Shown here piece by piece: positions 11,732 to 28,114 of a stretch of DNA of 64,000 nucleotides. The DNA comes from Methanobacterium formicicum DSM 3637 (GTDB lineage: Archaea > Methanobacteriota > Methanobacteria > Methanobacteriales > Methanobacteriaceae): positions 1 through 64,000 of the forward strand of contig NZ_AMPO01000007.1 in NCBI RefSeq assembly GCF_000302455.1, written 5' to 3'. The first letter of the stretch is position 1; every line of letters starts with the position of its first letter. The notes beneath the pieces were generated by a model, which was not told where the DNA came from, ran no database searches, and worked only from the letters and a program-made list of their open reading frames with translations. The position numbers were made by a program, and so were the translations under genes.

Positions 11732-14140
11732 ATGGATACAAAGAACATCTTAACCAAACTAAAACCAATCATAATAGTCCTCCTTATATTTTCTTTAGTA
11801 TTCCTCCTTCGGGCGGAGGCATCTGGCATCCCTGGAGTACCAGACCAGATGAAAACTTATTTCCAGGAAGACAACGGTCTTCCTTATTTCAGTGAAATGG
11901 ATTCATACTATAACTACCGTTTAACTAATAATTTCATAAATCACGGTTATCTTGGGGATGCTATTGTAAATGGTACAGATTGGGATTTGCATTCCTATTT
12001 CCCTCCAGGAAGATCCGCTGAATACCCTCCACTGCTTATATGGGTCACGGCGTTCTTCTACAAGTTAGCGAATCTATTCGGGGACTTCCCATTACTGGTG
12101 GTCAGTTTCTGGACATCAGCAATCATAGCCTCACTCTGTGTCATACCTGCTTATTTCTTTATCAAGAGTATAAGCAATGAATATGGGGGTATTGCTGCAG
12201 CAGTGCTAGTAGGAGTTTCAACATTCTACTTCTCCCACACCTTTGCTGGTTTCTTTGACACAGACATGTTTGGTATGCTCCTACCACTTCTGGTGATATG
12301 GTTCTTCAGTGTAAGTATCACCACAACCAAAAACCGGAAAAAAATGCTTTATGCGGCTTATTCAGCTATTTCAATGCTATTATTTGCCCTAGCATGGTCC
12401 GGATGGTGGTATATATTCTATCTGGTGATTGGTGTTGCCTTAGTGTACATGTTCGTCTCAAAGTACCTATTTAAGATGGATACCTTCAAATCATGGAAAG
12501 GATATTCCAGCAAGAAACAATGGTTACTTGAACAACCAGTTCTACTTCCATTACTCATATTCGTGGTTTTAAGTTCAGTACTGATGTTCATATTCTGGGG
12601 AAATTTATTCTTCTCCCAGCTAACCGAACCTTTAAGCGTACTTCAACTTCAATCAGCTACCCAGGGCACAGCCTATCCCAATGTATTCATATCTGTAGGT
12701 GAACTGCAGATCCCAAGTGCATCCACAGTGGTGGCAGATGTGGGTGGAATATTCCCATTCGCCTTTGGAATACTGGGACTACTGGTGATCTTCTGGAACC
12801 TGAGGATCAAAAACGACAAAGGGAAAAAAGCTAAAGCCCAAGGAAAAAAGAAACCTCCTAAAAAGGATAGAAAGCCTAGAAGGGCAAGAAAATCCACAAA
12901 AAGTGAAGAACCCAAGGAAACTAAATCTGAACAAAAAGGATTTGGAGGGATGATACCTCCTGAAAAAAGGGCTAATTATCTATATTATGCCATCCTTTTC
13001 TCAGCATGGTTAATACTCACGGCTTTCGCGTTTACGAAAGGTGTAAGATTCGTGGAAGCATTTTCGCTCCCTATAGCACTCTGTGCAGGAATTTTCGTGG
13101 GATTCCTTGCTGATTACCTGAAAAATCAGATAGAAAAACCAGCATACCAGTATATAGCAATTGCTTTAGTACTGGTCCTGGTCTGTTACGGTCCAGTAAC
13201 TTCTGCCAATGCAGTTTCCAACTCTGTAGTGCCTGGAACTGATGATGCAATGGTAAATACACTTACCTGGGTAAAAAATAACACTCCTTCCAATGCAGTA
13301 ATGACATCCTGGTGGGATTATGGGCACCTGTTTGCTGTGAAGGCAGATAGGGGAGTCACATTTGATGGAGGTTCTCAGAACAATGCACGTGCATATTGGG
13401 TTGGTAAAGCCTTATCCACCAATAACGAAGCCCTTTCTGCAGGTATACTCAAGATGTTAGCTTCCAGTGGTGATAATGGTTATATGGCTGTGGAAAACTT
13501 CACTAATAACACCGGTAAAACTGTTGAAATTATGGATAAAATCCTGGTTGTTGATAAAACGTCAGCCCAGAACATACTGACCTCTCAGTATGGAATGACC
13601 ACCCAACAGGCACAGAATGTCTTACAGTACACTCATCCGGATAATGTTACACAGGATCTATTTGTCACCAGTCTGGACATGGTTGGTAAAGCTGGCTGGT
13701 GGTCCTACTTTGGAAACTGGAACTTCACCAGTAAAAATTCCACCAACTCCATCTATTCACTGGCCCAGGCTAATTCCACCAGTGAAAACAACGCAGCTAC
13801 CATTCAGGGTGAAAATAATGTAACCGTCGTAATCAATGGTACCAATGTTACTGGCGGTCTGCAGGTGAGTAAAAACAAGATCGCTCCACCTCATCGCATA
13901 ATAATAGTTACTGATGGTACAAAAGTATCGGACACTGTTGTTAACAACCAGAGTTCATTTTCCATACTGGTGGTTAAACAGGATACCAACCTGATTACAG
14001 TGGCGATGAGTAAGGACCTGGAAGACTCCATGTTCACCCGATTGTTCTTCATGCAGGGAGCTGGATTAACCCACTTTAAACTGGCCCATAAGGAACCTGC
14101 TGAAGGAATATCCGAAGTTATGGTGTGGAATGTGAGTTAA
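11732..14140 (+). CDS. aglB: AglB/STT3 oligosaccharyltransferase
   Basis: Membrane enzyme that transfers the lipid-linked glycan to Asn in NxS/T sequons of exported proteins. The 802 residues contain about 13 transmembrane segments followed by a soluble C-terminal domain with the signature WWDYGH (about 528). Two acidic external motifs are visible: EMDSYYNYR (about 54) and FFDTDMFG (about 174). A strongly basic insert, Lys/Arg-rich with Pro and Ser, lies between membrane segments at about residues 365-405 and should face the cytoplasm. The C-terminal domain itself contains several NxS/T sites. The start is the first ATG of the frame. Confidence 0.95.
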   Translation: MDTKNILTKLKPIIIVLLIFSLVFLLRAEASGIPGVPDQMKTYFQEDNGLPYFSEMDSYYNYRLTNNFINHGYLGDAIVNGTDWDLHSYFPPGRSAEYPPLLIWVTAFFYKLANLFGDFPLLVVSFWTSAIIASLCVIPAYFFIKSISNEYGGIAAAVLVGVSTFYFSHTFAGFFDTDMFGMLLPLLVIWFFSVSITTTKNRKKMLYAAYSAISMLLFALAWSGWWYIFYLVIGVALVYMFVSKYLFKMDTFKSWKGYSSKKQWLLEQPVLLPLLIFVVLSSVLMFIFWGNLFFSQLTEPLSVLQLQSATQGTAYPNVFISVGELQIPSASTVVADVGGIFPFAFGILGLLVIFWNLRIKNDKGKKAKAQGKKKPPKKDRKPRRARKSTKSEEPKETKSEQKGFGGMIPPEKRANYLYYAILFSAWLILTAFAFTKGVRFVEAFSLPIALCAGIFVGFLADYLKNQIEKPAYQYIAIALVLVLVCYGPVTSANAVSNSVVPGTDDAMVNTLTWVKNNTPSNAVMTSWWDYGHLFAVKADRGVTFDGGSQNNARAYWVGKALSTNNEALSAGILKMLASSGDNGYMAVENFTNNTGKTVEIMDKILVVDKTSAQNILTSQYGMTTQQAQNVLQYTHPDNVTQDLFVTSLDMVGKAGWWSYFGNWNFTSKNSTNSIYSLAQANSTSENNAATIQGENNVTVVINGTNVTGGLQVSKNKIAPPHRIIIVTDGTKVSDTVVNNQSSFSILVVKQDTNLITVAMSKDLEDSMFTRLFFMQGAGLTHFKLAHKEPAEGISEVMVWNVS

Positions 14141-14282
14141 CTAACCCCATTCCCCCACCTTCTCTATTTTAATTAAAACTTTTTTAAGTGGAAAATTCAA
14201 TACTAGAATTAATGCAAGTTTTTAAGAGGATTGCAATACAACAGTAGATATAATAAATTTTTAAAATATTGACAGTTTATAC

Positions 14283-15391
<1,109 letters not shown>

Positions 15392-15398
<7 letters not shown>

Positions 15399-15480
15399 TC
15401 TTAATAATCATGAAATAGTCTTTATAATGGGAAATAGTTTTATAATTAGGAAATAGTCTTAATAATCGTGAAATAATTTA
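15392..15480. repeat. tandem repeat of 19-20 bp starting at the DRG stop codon
   Basis: Five imperfect copies of GAAATAGTCTTAATAATCAT-like units begin at 15392, 15412, 15431, 15450 and 15470 (the last one partial). The first copy contains the last codons and the TAG stop of the DRG gene. No CRISPR-like unique spacers are present. Confidence 0.8.
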
Positions 15481-15537
15481 ATTTAGAACATACCGTATTT
15501 ATCATTTTATTAATCACAAGTTATGAGGTGGAAAAAA

Positions 15538-16311
<774 letters not shown>

Positions 16312-16314
<3 letters not shown>

Positions 16315-16334
16315 GTAACTATAATAGTTACTCA
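16312..16334. promoter_or_regulatory. perfect 23-bp palindrome at the thi4 stop codon
   Basis: The sequence TGAGTAACTAT-A-ATAGTTACTCA is a perfect inverted repeat of 11-bp arms around one base. It begins with the TGA stop of thi4 and lies 30 bp before the start of the kinase gene. It could be a hairpin at the transcript end or an operator for the next gene. Confidence 0.7.
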
Positions 16335-16363
16335 ATGAACAATTTACTGACAATGTGTTTAAA

Positions 16364-17134
16364 ATGATTATACTCCTTACTGGAACCCCTGGAACCGGTA
16401 AAACTACCATTTCCCATTTGCTGGCAGAAAAGTTAGGCTGCCCGCTGGTGGATATCAACCACCTGGTTGATGAAAAACATCTATACACAGGTTTAGACCC
16501 AGAAAAAGACTACAAGATCGTGGACATGGATGCTTTAGAGGGAGAGCTTTTCAAGGTTGTTGGTTTGCAAAATGCAGTTGATCTTAAAAAAGATTCCCTC
16601 AAGGATTCCACTAAATCTTCCATTAAAGCTTCCACTAAGGATTCTATTAAATCTTCCATTAAAGCTTCCACTAAGGATTCTATTAAATCTTCCATTAAAG
16701 CTTCCACTAAGGATTCTATTAAATCTTCCACTAAGGATTCTATTAAATCTTCCACTAAGGATTCCCGTAATGATTCCAGTAAAGATTTCTCTATAAATCC
16801 CACTAAAAATTCCTGTATAATAATTGAAGGCCACCTCTCACATTATTTTCCTCAGGCTGATCTGGTGGTTGTTTTTAGGACTGAACCTACTACTCTCTCA
16901 GAAAGACTCCGGAAAAGAGGATGGAAGGAAACTAAAATCCGTGAAAACCTGGAAGCAGAGGCCCTGGATATTTGCACATGGGAAGCCCATCAAATACATC
17001 AAGAGAAAGTACACGAAGTTGAAACCACCACGATAACCCCTAAAGAAGTAATTGATGTTATTTTAGATATTATTGATGCTAAAAAATCATTCCCTGTGGG
17101 CAATATTGATTTTTCAGGATATCTGGGAGGATAA
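16364..17134 (+). CDS. AK6/Fap7-type adenylate kinase with a repeat insertion
   Basis: Small P-loop nucleotide kinase of the archaeal AK6/Fap7 family, linked in eukaryotes to late small-subunit ribosome assembly. The P-loop is GTPGTGKTT (about residue 6), followed by the NMP-binding region, then the strand [12 protein letters not shown] and [19 protein letters not shown] with C-terminal helices. Normal members are roughly 170-190 residues. Here a 75-residue Lys/Ser/Thr/Asp/Ile-rich block made of four-residue units ([12 protein letters not shown]) is inserted just before the IIIEGH strand, giving 256 residues. The frame stays open through the insert. The ATG at 16364 gives the expected [10 protein letters not shown]; no clear ribosome-binding site was seen. 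Confidence 0.88.
   Translation: MIILLTGTPGTGKTTISHLLAEKLGCPLVDINHLVDEKHLYTGLDPEKDYKIVDMDALEGELFKVVGLQNAVDLKKDSLKDSTKSSIKASTKDSIKSSIKASTKDSIKSSIKASTKDSIKSSTKDSIKSSTKDSRNDSSKDFSINPTKNSCIIIEGHLSHYFPQADLVVVFRTEPTTLSERLRKRGWKETKIRENLEAEALDICTWEAHQIHQEKVHEVETTTITPKEVIDVILDIIDAKKSFPVGNIDFSGYLGG
16589..16813. repeat. in-frame 12/36-nt repeat array inside the kinase gene
   Basis: A 225-nt block built from 12-nt units. Three perfect 36-nt copies (encoding [12 protein letters not shown]) occupy 16613-16648, 16649-16684 and 16685-16720; they are followed by two 24-nt versions (16721-16744 and 16745-16768) and flanked by decayed units. All period lengths are multiples of three, so copy-number changes preserve the frame. 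The array is also free of stops in other frames, which generates long spurious antisense open frames. Confidence 0.92.
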
Positions 17135-17320
17135 TGCTCTTGAAAGTCTCAAAAAATAGGATTACCTCTTACAGGGAAAGCTTTTTAAGGGGTAAAAAGA
17201 TAAACTAATACATTATTCTTAAGTACAGTTTCAGGTTTTTGGGAATCAACCCCTAAAATTCACACTCTCTGAAAACTTAAGATCTCCGTATTCTAGCATT
17301 TCTAATGTTTCACAAGGGGC

Positions 17321-18376
<1,056 letters not shown>

Positions 18377-18446
18377 TTGAATAAAATTGAATAATTAAGT
18401 TGAATAAAAATTATTGGCATACTTTAATCGGATAGGGAGGTATTAG

Positions 18447-18790
18447 ATGAGCGATATTGAGGAAATTAGGCGTAGGAGAATGCAAGAACTGCAACAGCAG
18501 GCAAATCAACAGGCTCAACAGCAAGCTCCAGATGCCCAATCTCAGGAACAGATGCGTAGGGAGTTGGAAGCTCAGAAGAGACAAGCTATGATGCAGATAC
18601 TCACCCCTGAAGCGCGCAGTCGCCTGGCTAACCTCCGCCTCACCAAACCCGAGTTCGTGGATCAAATCGAACTTCAGCTTATCCAACTTGCTCAAATGGG
18701 CAGGGTATCGTCAAAAATCACTGATGAGCAGCTTAAAGAATTACTCCGTAAGCTAGCTGGTCAAAAAAGAGAAATTAATATCACCTGGAA

Positions 18791-18794
<4 letters not shown>
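18447..18794 (+). CDS. PDCD5-family DNA-binding protein
   Basis: Archaeal homologue of human PDCD5, a small helical protein that binds DNA and, in eukaryotes, the CCT chaperonin. The 115 residues begin with a charged, Gln-rich helix (about 1-45), followed by the compact helical core containing [18 protein letters not shown] and a C-terminal helix. The ATG follows GGGAGG at a proper distance. The gene overlaps the next start by four bases (ATGA), indicating coupling. The cellular role in archaea is unknown. Confidence 0.94.
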
Positions 18795-19535
<741 letters not shown>

Positions 19536-19559
19536 ATCTGAATATAGGAGTGAACAGAG

Positions 19560-20717
<1,158 letters not shown>

Positions 20718-20722
20718 ACAAC

Positions 20723-21151
20723 ATGGAAGACCGACAAAGGCTAGAGGAGATTATAAACGAACTCAACGCCTACAAGGCACAGGCTGACATGCTGAACCAG
20801 CAAGTGGAAACCCTTAATGCCACTATATCAGACATGACCATAGCCCAGGAAACTCTGGAAGCTATTAAAGGGGAAAAGTCACCTGAAACCCTGGTACCAA
20901 TTGGTGCGGGTTCATTTTTAATCGCTGAAATCAAGAACACTGAAGAAGTGATTGTTGGTCTCGGATCCGGTGCTGCGGTTAAGAAAACTATCGATGATGC
21001 TAAGATGAGCATTGAACAGCAGAAAAAAGAGCTGGATAACATCATGCAGAAGATGATGTCTGATCTGACTAAGATCAGCCAGATCATCACACAGAAAAGC
21101 CCTGAAGCTGAGGCGCTCATCCAAAAGATTGAAGGTAACACACAAGGGTAA
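20723..21151 (+). CDS. pfdA: prefoldin alpha subunit
   Basis: Subunit of the hexameric prefoldin co-chaperone that captures unfolded proteins and passes them to the group II chaperonin. The 142 residues form the classic layout of two long coiled-coil helices (about 1-45 and 90-138) separated by beta hairpins with VPIGAGSFLIAEI and VIVGLGSGAAVKK. A GTG three codons earlier overlaps the L18a stop, but GGAGTGA is correctly spaced for the ATG at 20723, so that was chosen. It is the penultimate gene of the operon, before ftsY. Confidence 0.95.
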   Translation: MEDRQRLEEIINELNAYKAQADMLNQQVETLNATISDMTIAQETLEAIKGEKSPETLVPIGAGSFLIAEIKNTEEVIVGLGSGAAVKKTIDDAKMSIEQQKKELDNIMQKMMSDLTKISQIITQKSPEAEALIQKIEGNTQG

Positions 21152-21270
21152 GTTTTACCCTAATTTTTCTTTCTAATTTCAAATTTCATATAAAGCTTAC
21201 AAATTTATTTAAAATTCCTACTCCCCAAATTTAATCTTTAACAGTAGCATCACCTTAAGGAGTGAATCTT

Positions 21271-22713
21271 TTGTTTGAATCTCTGAAAAAGAAGTTTTCC
21301 GGAACCATTGGAAAGATCTCTGATCAAGTATCCTCTGAAGAGGAAGAAGCAGCTAAAGAAAAAGAAGAAAAGGCAAAAGCTGCTTTAACTGGAGTTAAGT
21401 TAACTGAAGATAAGGCGATTGAAAAAACTGAAACTTCTTCCAGTGAAACACCTGGAGATACAGGCGCTAAAAAAGAACTTAAAACTAAAACTATCTCTTC
21501 AGGGAAAGATCAAAAAGTTAAAGATAAAGCAGATAAAACTTCAGGTAAAGACGAATCAGATGAGAAGTCTCCCAAAGGAGAGGATGGAGAAAAAAAATCT
21601 CGTTTTTCGTTTTTCCGCAGAAAATCTGATTCTAAAGATGAAGATTCCAAGAAAACGAGTGAAGATGAAATTAGCAAAGATGGAATTAATTCTAAGTTAA
21701 AAACTGCTGATTCTTCTACTGCAACCGATGTTTCTGGGTCTACAACTGATTCTGTGATAGGTGCAACTGATTCTGAAAAGTCAACTGATTCTGAAAAAGA
21801 TAAGGGCAAATCTGGAAAGGAAGAAGATGAACCTTCTGGTTTATTCACCTTCGCCACCCATAAAACCATATCTGAAAAAGATGTTGATGATGTTCTTTTT
21901 GAACTGGAATTAGCCCTCTTAGAGGGTGATGTTGCAATGGAAGTGGCTGAACAAATCGTCAAATCAGTCAAGGAAGATCTGGTGGGTCGCAAGATCAAAA
22001 GACGAAGTGACGTGGCCAAATTCACACGAGAAGCACTTAAAAAGGCAATATCCGACATACTGGTAGTTGATGGTCCCAACTTGGAGGAACTGGTTCAAAA
22101 TGCCAAAAAAACAGGTGAACCTCTCAAAATAATGTTTGTAGGAGTTAATGGAACTGGTAAAACCACAACCATCTCTAAAATTGCAGATCATTACGTTAAA
22201 GAAGGTTATTCTCCAGTTATTGCTGCTTCTGACACTTTCCGTGCAGGAGCCATTGAACAGATATCTCACCATGCTGAAAAAGTGGGTGTTAAGATCATCC
22301 GCCACCAGAAAGGTGCAGATCCTGCAGCAGTGGCCTATGATGCAGTAGAGCACGCAAAGGCCAAAAAGAAAGAACTGGTCCTCATAGACACCGCTGGAAG
22401 AATGCAGACCAATATTAACCTCATGGATGAAATGAAAAAGATCCAACGGGTGGTAAAACCTGATCTAGCCATATTTGTGGGTGATGCCCTCACTGGTAAC
22501 GATGCAGTGGAGCAGGCCCGTAAATTTGATGATGCAGTGGGAGTTGACGGAATTATACTCACCAAGGCTGATGCAGATGCTAAAGGCGGTGCAGCACTGT
22601 CAATTGGGCATGTGATAAACAAACCCATACTGTTTTTAGGTGTTGGCCAGGGTTACGGGGATATTATGGAGTTCCACCCTGACTGGATGGTGGAACAGGT
22701 TTTAGGGGATTAA
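21271..22713 (+). CDS. ftsY: FtsY, signal recognition particle receptor GTPase
   Basis: SRP receptor that docks the SRP-ribosome complex at the membrane. The 480 residues comprise a short amphipathic start (FESLKKKFS), a long Lys/Glu/Asp/Ser-rich acidic region (about 20-190), the helical N domain and the NG GTPase with [10 protein letters not shown] (about 292-301), DTFRAGA, DTAGR (about 371) and TKAD. The TTG start at 21271 is favoured because AAGGAG lies seven bases before it and family members begin with the same FESLKKKF; a GTG at 21262 overlaps that site. The charged linker is longer than usual. It ends the translation and secretion operon. Confidence 0.94.
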   Translation: MFESLKKKFSGTIGKISDQVSSEEEEAAKEKEEKAKAALTGVKLTEDKAIEKTETSSSETPGDTGAKKELKTKTISSGKDQKVKDKADKTSGKDESDEKSPKGEDGEKKSRFSFFRRKSDSKDEDSKKTSEDEISKDGINSKLKTADSSTATDVSGSTTDSVIGATDSEKSTDSEKDKGKSGKEEDEPSGLFTFATHKTISEKDVDDVLFELELALLEGDVAMEVAEQIVKSVKEDLVGRKIKRRSDVAKFTREALKKAISDILVVDGPNLEELVQNAKKTGEPLKIMFVGVNGTGKTTTISKIADHYVKEGYSPVIAASDTFRAGAIEQISHHAEKVGVKIIRHQKGADPAAVAYDAVEHAKAKKKELVLIDTAGRMQTNINLMDEMKKIQRVVKPDLAIFVGDALTGNDAVEQARKFDDAVGVDGIILTKADADAKGGAALSIGHVINKPILFLGVGQGYGDIMEFHPDWMVEQVLGD

Positions 22714-22796
22714 TACTTAAATTAATCCAACATGAAATAATTAAATTAAAATTAAGCGTATTTCCTCTTTTTTAGGATTATTTTTTACCACCAGGA

Positions 22797-23474
22797 TTAT
22801 TTTTTACCGCCATATACTCCGAACATGTAACATTTCCACACCACATCCACATCACGGAACCCTGCCTCTTCCAACCATTGGATATGACTACGCAGGGGTG
22901 AAGGGAAATCTTCTTCCCTGTATCTTGGTAACCAAATCGTGTCAATATCTTCTTGAGTGTGACTATTTAACATGAACTCCACCCACTTATCCATATAAAC
23001 CTGGTTAAGGTGAGTTGTGGATCCAAGAATGTTATCTGCATTGTAAAACACTCCTCCTTCCTTAAGGAACTTATTTACTCTACAGTAGAATGATTTTTGT
23101 TCTTCTGGCTGAAGGTGGTGTAGTGCCAGGGAGGATATAACTGCATCATATTCCCCTTTAAAGTCAAGGTCACGGAAATCAGCTCTTACAAACTCCACAT
23201 CAGGATAAATAGAGAGTTTAGTCTTTGTCATTTTAATCATATTCTCTGCCAGATCTACACAGGTGATACTGGCATTGGGAAACCTTTTTTTCACCTCTTG
23301 GGATATGGTTCCTGTGCCACATCCTAAATCCAGAATTTTAATTTTTTCTTTCCCATGAAATGGAAGTGATAGTACCAGTGAATTAATCATTTTCTCATAA
23401 AATGGAATTAATGTTCTTATAAGTTCGTCAAATTCTTCTGCTTCTTCTTCAAAGTGGTCTTTAACGTTTTTCAT
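22797..23474 (-). CDS. class I SAM-dependent methyltransferase
   Basis: A 225-residue Rossmann-fold methyltransferase of the UbiE/small-molecule type. Motif I is ILDLGCGTGTIS (about 48-59), followed by the acidic ribose-binding Asp in CVDLAENMI and the SSLALHHL motif (about 115-122). A Trp/Tyr-rich C-terminus could form the substrate pocket. The substrate is not identifiable. The gene runs opposite to ftsY and converges with it over an 83-bp gap; AGGTTAT precedes its ATG. Alternative assignments within the same superfamily cannot be excluded. Confidence 0.85.
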   Translation of the reverse strand: MKNVKDHFEEEAEEFDELIRTLIPFYEKMINSLVLSLPFHGKEKIKILDLGCGTGTISQEVKKRFPNASITCVDLAENMIKMTKTKLSIYPDVEFVRADFRDLDFKGEYDAVISSLALHHLQPEEQKSFYCRVNKFLKEGGVFYNADNILGSTTHLNQVYMDKWVEFMLNSHTQEDIDTIWLPRYREEDFPSPLRSHIQWLEEAGFRDVDVVWKCYMFGVYGGKK

Positions 23475-23725
23475 GTTATAACCTGTGATGGTTTTACTGA
23501 AAATCTATTTCTGTTACTATCAATTTTACTTTCCCACCCTTTAATTTTAATCTGGATAATGATAATAAGTTTAGCTAAATAAGATATCCTAATGAGATTC
23601 ACATCTTTAGAGGTCACCTTTTTTAAGGTTGGGCTCTAAATGTTTTTCTATACTATGAATGTTTTCATATTACTCTGAAAATACCTTAAATAAAACTTAT
23701 TGGCACGATTAGAGGAGAATAATCC

Positions 23726-24184
23726 ATGTTAGGCGAAAAAGAACTCATAAAATTATTTCCCGAATTTGCGGAACTGGTGCAACCTTCCGGCATAGACCTT
23801 AGGGTGGACCAGGTTTACCAGCAAAAAGGACCAGGATCTTTAATTGACAACGAGAAGAACCTTCCTGAACTTGAAAAACTGGAACCTCCACTTTACACAC
23901 TTCAGCCCAGGACTGCTTACAGTGTAACTATCGAGGGGAAGATAAAAATTCCCAAAGGATATTCCATGCTTTACCTGCCCCGGTCTACGCTCCTGCGTTC
24001 TTTCATAAGCATCCATACTGCAGTGGGTGACCCTGGTTTTTACGGCACACTCCAGTTTCTACTAGTGAACCAGGGAGACTTCCCCTTCACACTTAAACGT
24101 GGTGAAAGAATTGCCCAGGGAGTTGTTTTCCCAGTTGAAGGTTCTGGAGAGTACAATGGGAGTTACCAGGAAAAAGAAGAATAA
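23726..24184 (+). CDS. dut: dUTPase/dCTP deaminase family protein
   Basis: Trimeric-type pyrimidine deoxynucleotide enzyme that keeps uracil out of DNA by hydrolysing dUTP, or deaminating dCTP and hydrolysing the product. The 152 residues contain VQPSGIDLRV (about 18-27), the LYLPRSTLLRSF motif (about 86-97) with the conserved Arg-Ser, and the AVGDPGFYGTLQF segment (about 103-115) that supplies the active-site Asp. The C-terminus, ending in GSYQ, is shorter than in classic dUTPases. GAGGAG precedes the ATG. Which of the two activities dominates cannot be decided here. Confidence 0.88.
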   Translation: MLGEKELIKLFPEFAELVQPSGIDLRVDQVYQQKGPGSLIDNEKNLPELEKLEPPLYTLQPRTAYSVTIEGKIKIPKGYSMLYLPRSTLLRSFISIHTAVGDPGFYGTLQFLLVNQGDFPFTLKRGERIAQGVVFPVEGSGEYNGSYQEKEE

Positions 24185-24266
24185 TTTTTGCATTTATTTT
24201 GCATCAATAGGGTAAAATAAATTTAAACATTTCAAAATTACCCTTTTCCTCTTTTTACAATTTTAT

Positions 24267-26219
<1,953 letters not shown>

Positions 26220-26326
26220 ATTAACCCCTCCTGTAAACCCCTTATTCAGTTTGATTTATCTAAACTGTTATCTTTTATCAATTATGTTTTCAGTGTCATA
26301 AATTTTTTTCATAGGTTAATTCATAA

Positions 26327-28078
26327 ATGAATGATTTGTACACCATTCACTGGTACGATCTTAAGCCCATCATTAATTATACTAAGAAGCGCCATAGTTT
26401 AATCATGCAAACTGCGGCCCAGATTAAATTGGCAGATGCACTGGTTAAGATACTGGAAAAAGAAGATATTAAATACATATTTGGTTATCCAGGGGAGCAG
26501 ATTCTCCCTTTTTACCAGGCAATTCAAGGTTCTTCTATAAAACATGTTTTAATGCGTCATGAGCAGGGAGCTGCACATGCTGCTGATGGATATGCAAGAG
26601 CATCATCCAAACTAGGAGTTTGTGTGGCAACTGCGGGACCTGGGGCATTAAACATGGTAATGGGTGTAGCCACAGCATACAAAGACTCAGTTCCATTACT
26701 GGTTATCACTGGTGATGTTTCATCCAAATTTAAGGGTGAAAATGTATTTCAGGACGTAGATATCAACGCTGTTTTTCGTCCCATCACCCTCCAGAGCCAT
26801 CTAGTAGATGACCCTGAAGATGGAGTTAAACTTCTCCTGAAGGCAATTTCAACCCTAAAAATGGGAAAAACTGGTCCAATTCATCTCAATTTTCCGAAAG
26901 ACATTCTCCAGGAAGGAATTGATCCGGTTCTACTGGAGCAGGAGATGGACTTAAAACCTGAAACTAATGGTATTAACTCTGAAACTGATTCCATTAAGTC
27001 TATTATTGATGGTAATTCGGAAAATGATGGGATTAAATCGGTAAATGGCGAAAATGAAATAAAGCAGGTCAAAAAACTGATTGAAAAATCTCAAAAACCA
27101 TTGATCTTAGCTGGAGCAGGAGTGCTCTGGTCTCATGCAACTTCAGATCTTCAGAATTTTGCAGAAAAACACCATGTACCAGTAGTGACTACTTACCCTG
27201 CTAGAGGAGTCCTAAGTGAGGATCATCCCCTTTGTTTAGGGCTCATTGGCCTGCGAGGAACAGAAGCTGCCAACTTCGCCGGGGAAAACGCAGACCTTAT
27301 CCTGGCAATGGGGTGCAGATTATCCGAAAGAACCCGGAAAGGACTGGGCAAAGGACCAGTTATTCAGGTGAACATGGATGAATCAGTTTTAAGGGGAGAT
27401 GTTAACATCAGGGGAGATGTTAAAGAGTTCTTGGATGAAATCAAAAAAATAACTCCTGAAAGCACCGATAAATGGTTAAAAGAACTCCAAAGCTATGATA
27501 AAGATCATGGGGTATTCACAGACTTTGAAGAAACTCCCATAAAACCACAAAGAGCCATCAAGGAGATATTGGGGGGGATGGATGATTCTATCTTAGTTAA
27601 CGATGCTGGAAGCCACACTACATGGGTTAACCTGCTCATGAAAGTCATGGAACCATCTTCACTAATTTTTTCCGGTGGATTCGGGCCTATGGGATATGGG
27701 GTCCCGGCAGCAGTGGGTGTAAGTCTGGCAAGACCCTCCAAGAATGTGGTGGTAGTGGTGGGAGACGGAGGGTTCCAGATGAACAGTCAGGAACTGGCAA
27801 CCATAGCTGAGATGGATCTGCCTATTACTATCTGTCTTTTGAACAACCAGTCTTTAGGTATCATCCGCCAGTGGCAGGAGTTATATTATGATGGATCGTT
27901 CCAGGTGGAACTGGATAATCCAGATTTCGTGAAACTGGCCAACGCATACCATATAAAGGCCATTAAGGTCGATTCTCCATGTGATGTTTTAGCTACTGTA
28001 CAGGAGGCAGTAAAACTTAATAAACCAGTACTTATAGAGATAATAGTTGATGAAAATGAAGACATTCCCCTCCCTTAA
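26327..28078 (+). CDS. acetolactate synthase-like ThDP enzyme
   Basis: Thiamine-diphosphate enzyme of the acetohydroxyacid synthase large-subunit group. It has the three domains in order: Pyr domain with catalytic Glu in RHEQGAAHAADGYARAS (about 78), central domain, and PP domain with the ThDP motif GDGGFQMNSQELATI...LLNN (about 485-515). No regulatory small subunit lies beside it, so the reaction could be acetolactate formation or another 2-oxoacid conversion. A low-complexity Asn/Ser/Glu/Ile-rich insert of about 35 residues sits near 210-245. The frame starts at 26327; an internal ATG at 26405 matches the family N-terminus better, and neither has a strong ribosome-binding site. Confidence 0.85.
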   Translation: MNDLYTIHWYDLKPIINYTKKRHSLIMQTAAQIKLADALVKILEKEDIKYIFGYPGEQILPFYQAIQGSSIKHVLMRHEQGAAHAADGYARASSKLGVCVATAGPGALNMVMGVATAYKDSVPLLVITGDVSSKFKGENVFQDVDINAVFRPITLQSHLVDDPEDGVKLLLKAISTLKMGKTGPIHLNFPKDILQEGIDPVLLEQEMDLKPETNGINSETDSIKSIIDGNSENDGIKSVNGENEIKQVKKLIEKSQKPLILAGAGVLWSHATSDLQNFAEKHHVPVVTTYPARGVLSEDHPLCLGLIGLRGTEAANFAGENADLILAMGCRLSERTRKGLGKGPVIQVNMDESVLRGDVNIRGDVKEFLDEIKKITPESTDKWLKELQSYDKDHGVFTDFEETPIKPQRAIKEILGGMDDSILVNDAGSHTTWVNLLMKVMEPSSLIFSGGFGPMGYGVPAAVGVSLARPSKNVVVVVGDGGFQMNSQELATIAEMDLPITICLLNNQSLGIIRQWQELYYDGSFQVELDNPDFVKLANAYHIKAIKVDSPCDVLATVQEAVKLNKPVLIEIIVDENEDIPLP

Positions 28079-28114
28079 TGAATTCTTGAATATCTTACTT
28101 TTTCAGGTGATAAG

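Noticed and set aside
16510..16834. Long antisense and alternate-frame open frames over the kinase repeat
   Set aside because: They arise because the 12-nt repeat unit has no stop codon in several frames; they do not resemble proteins with a fold and have no start signals.
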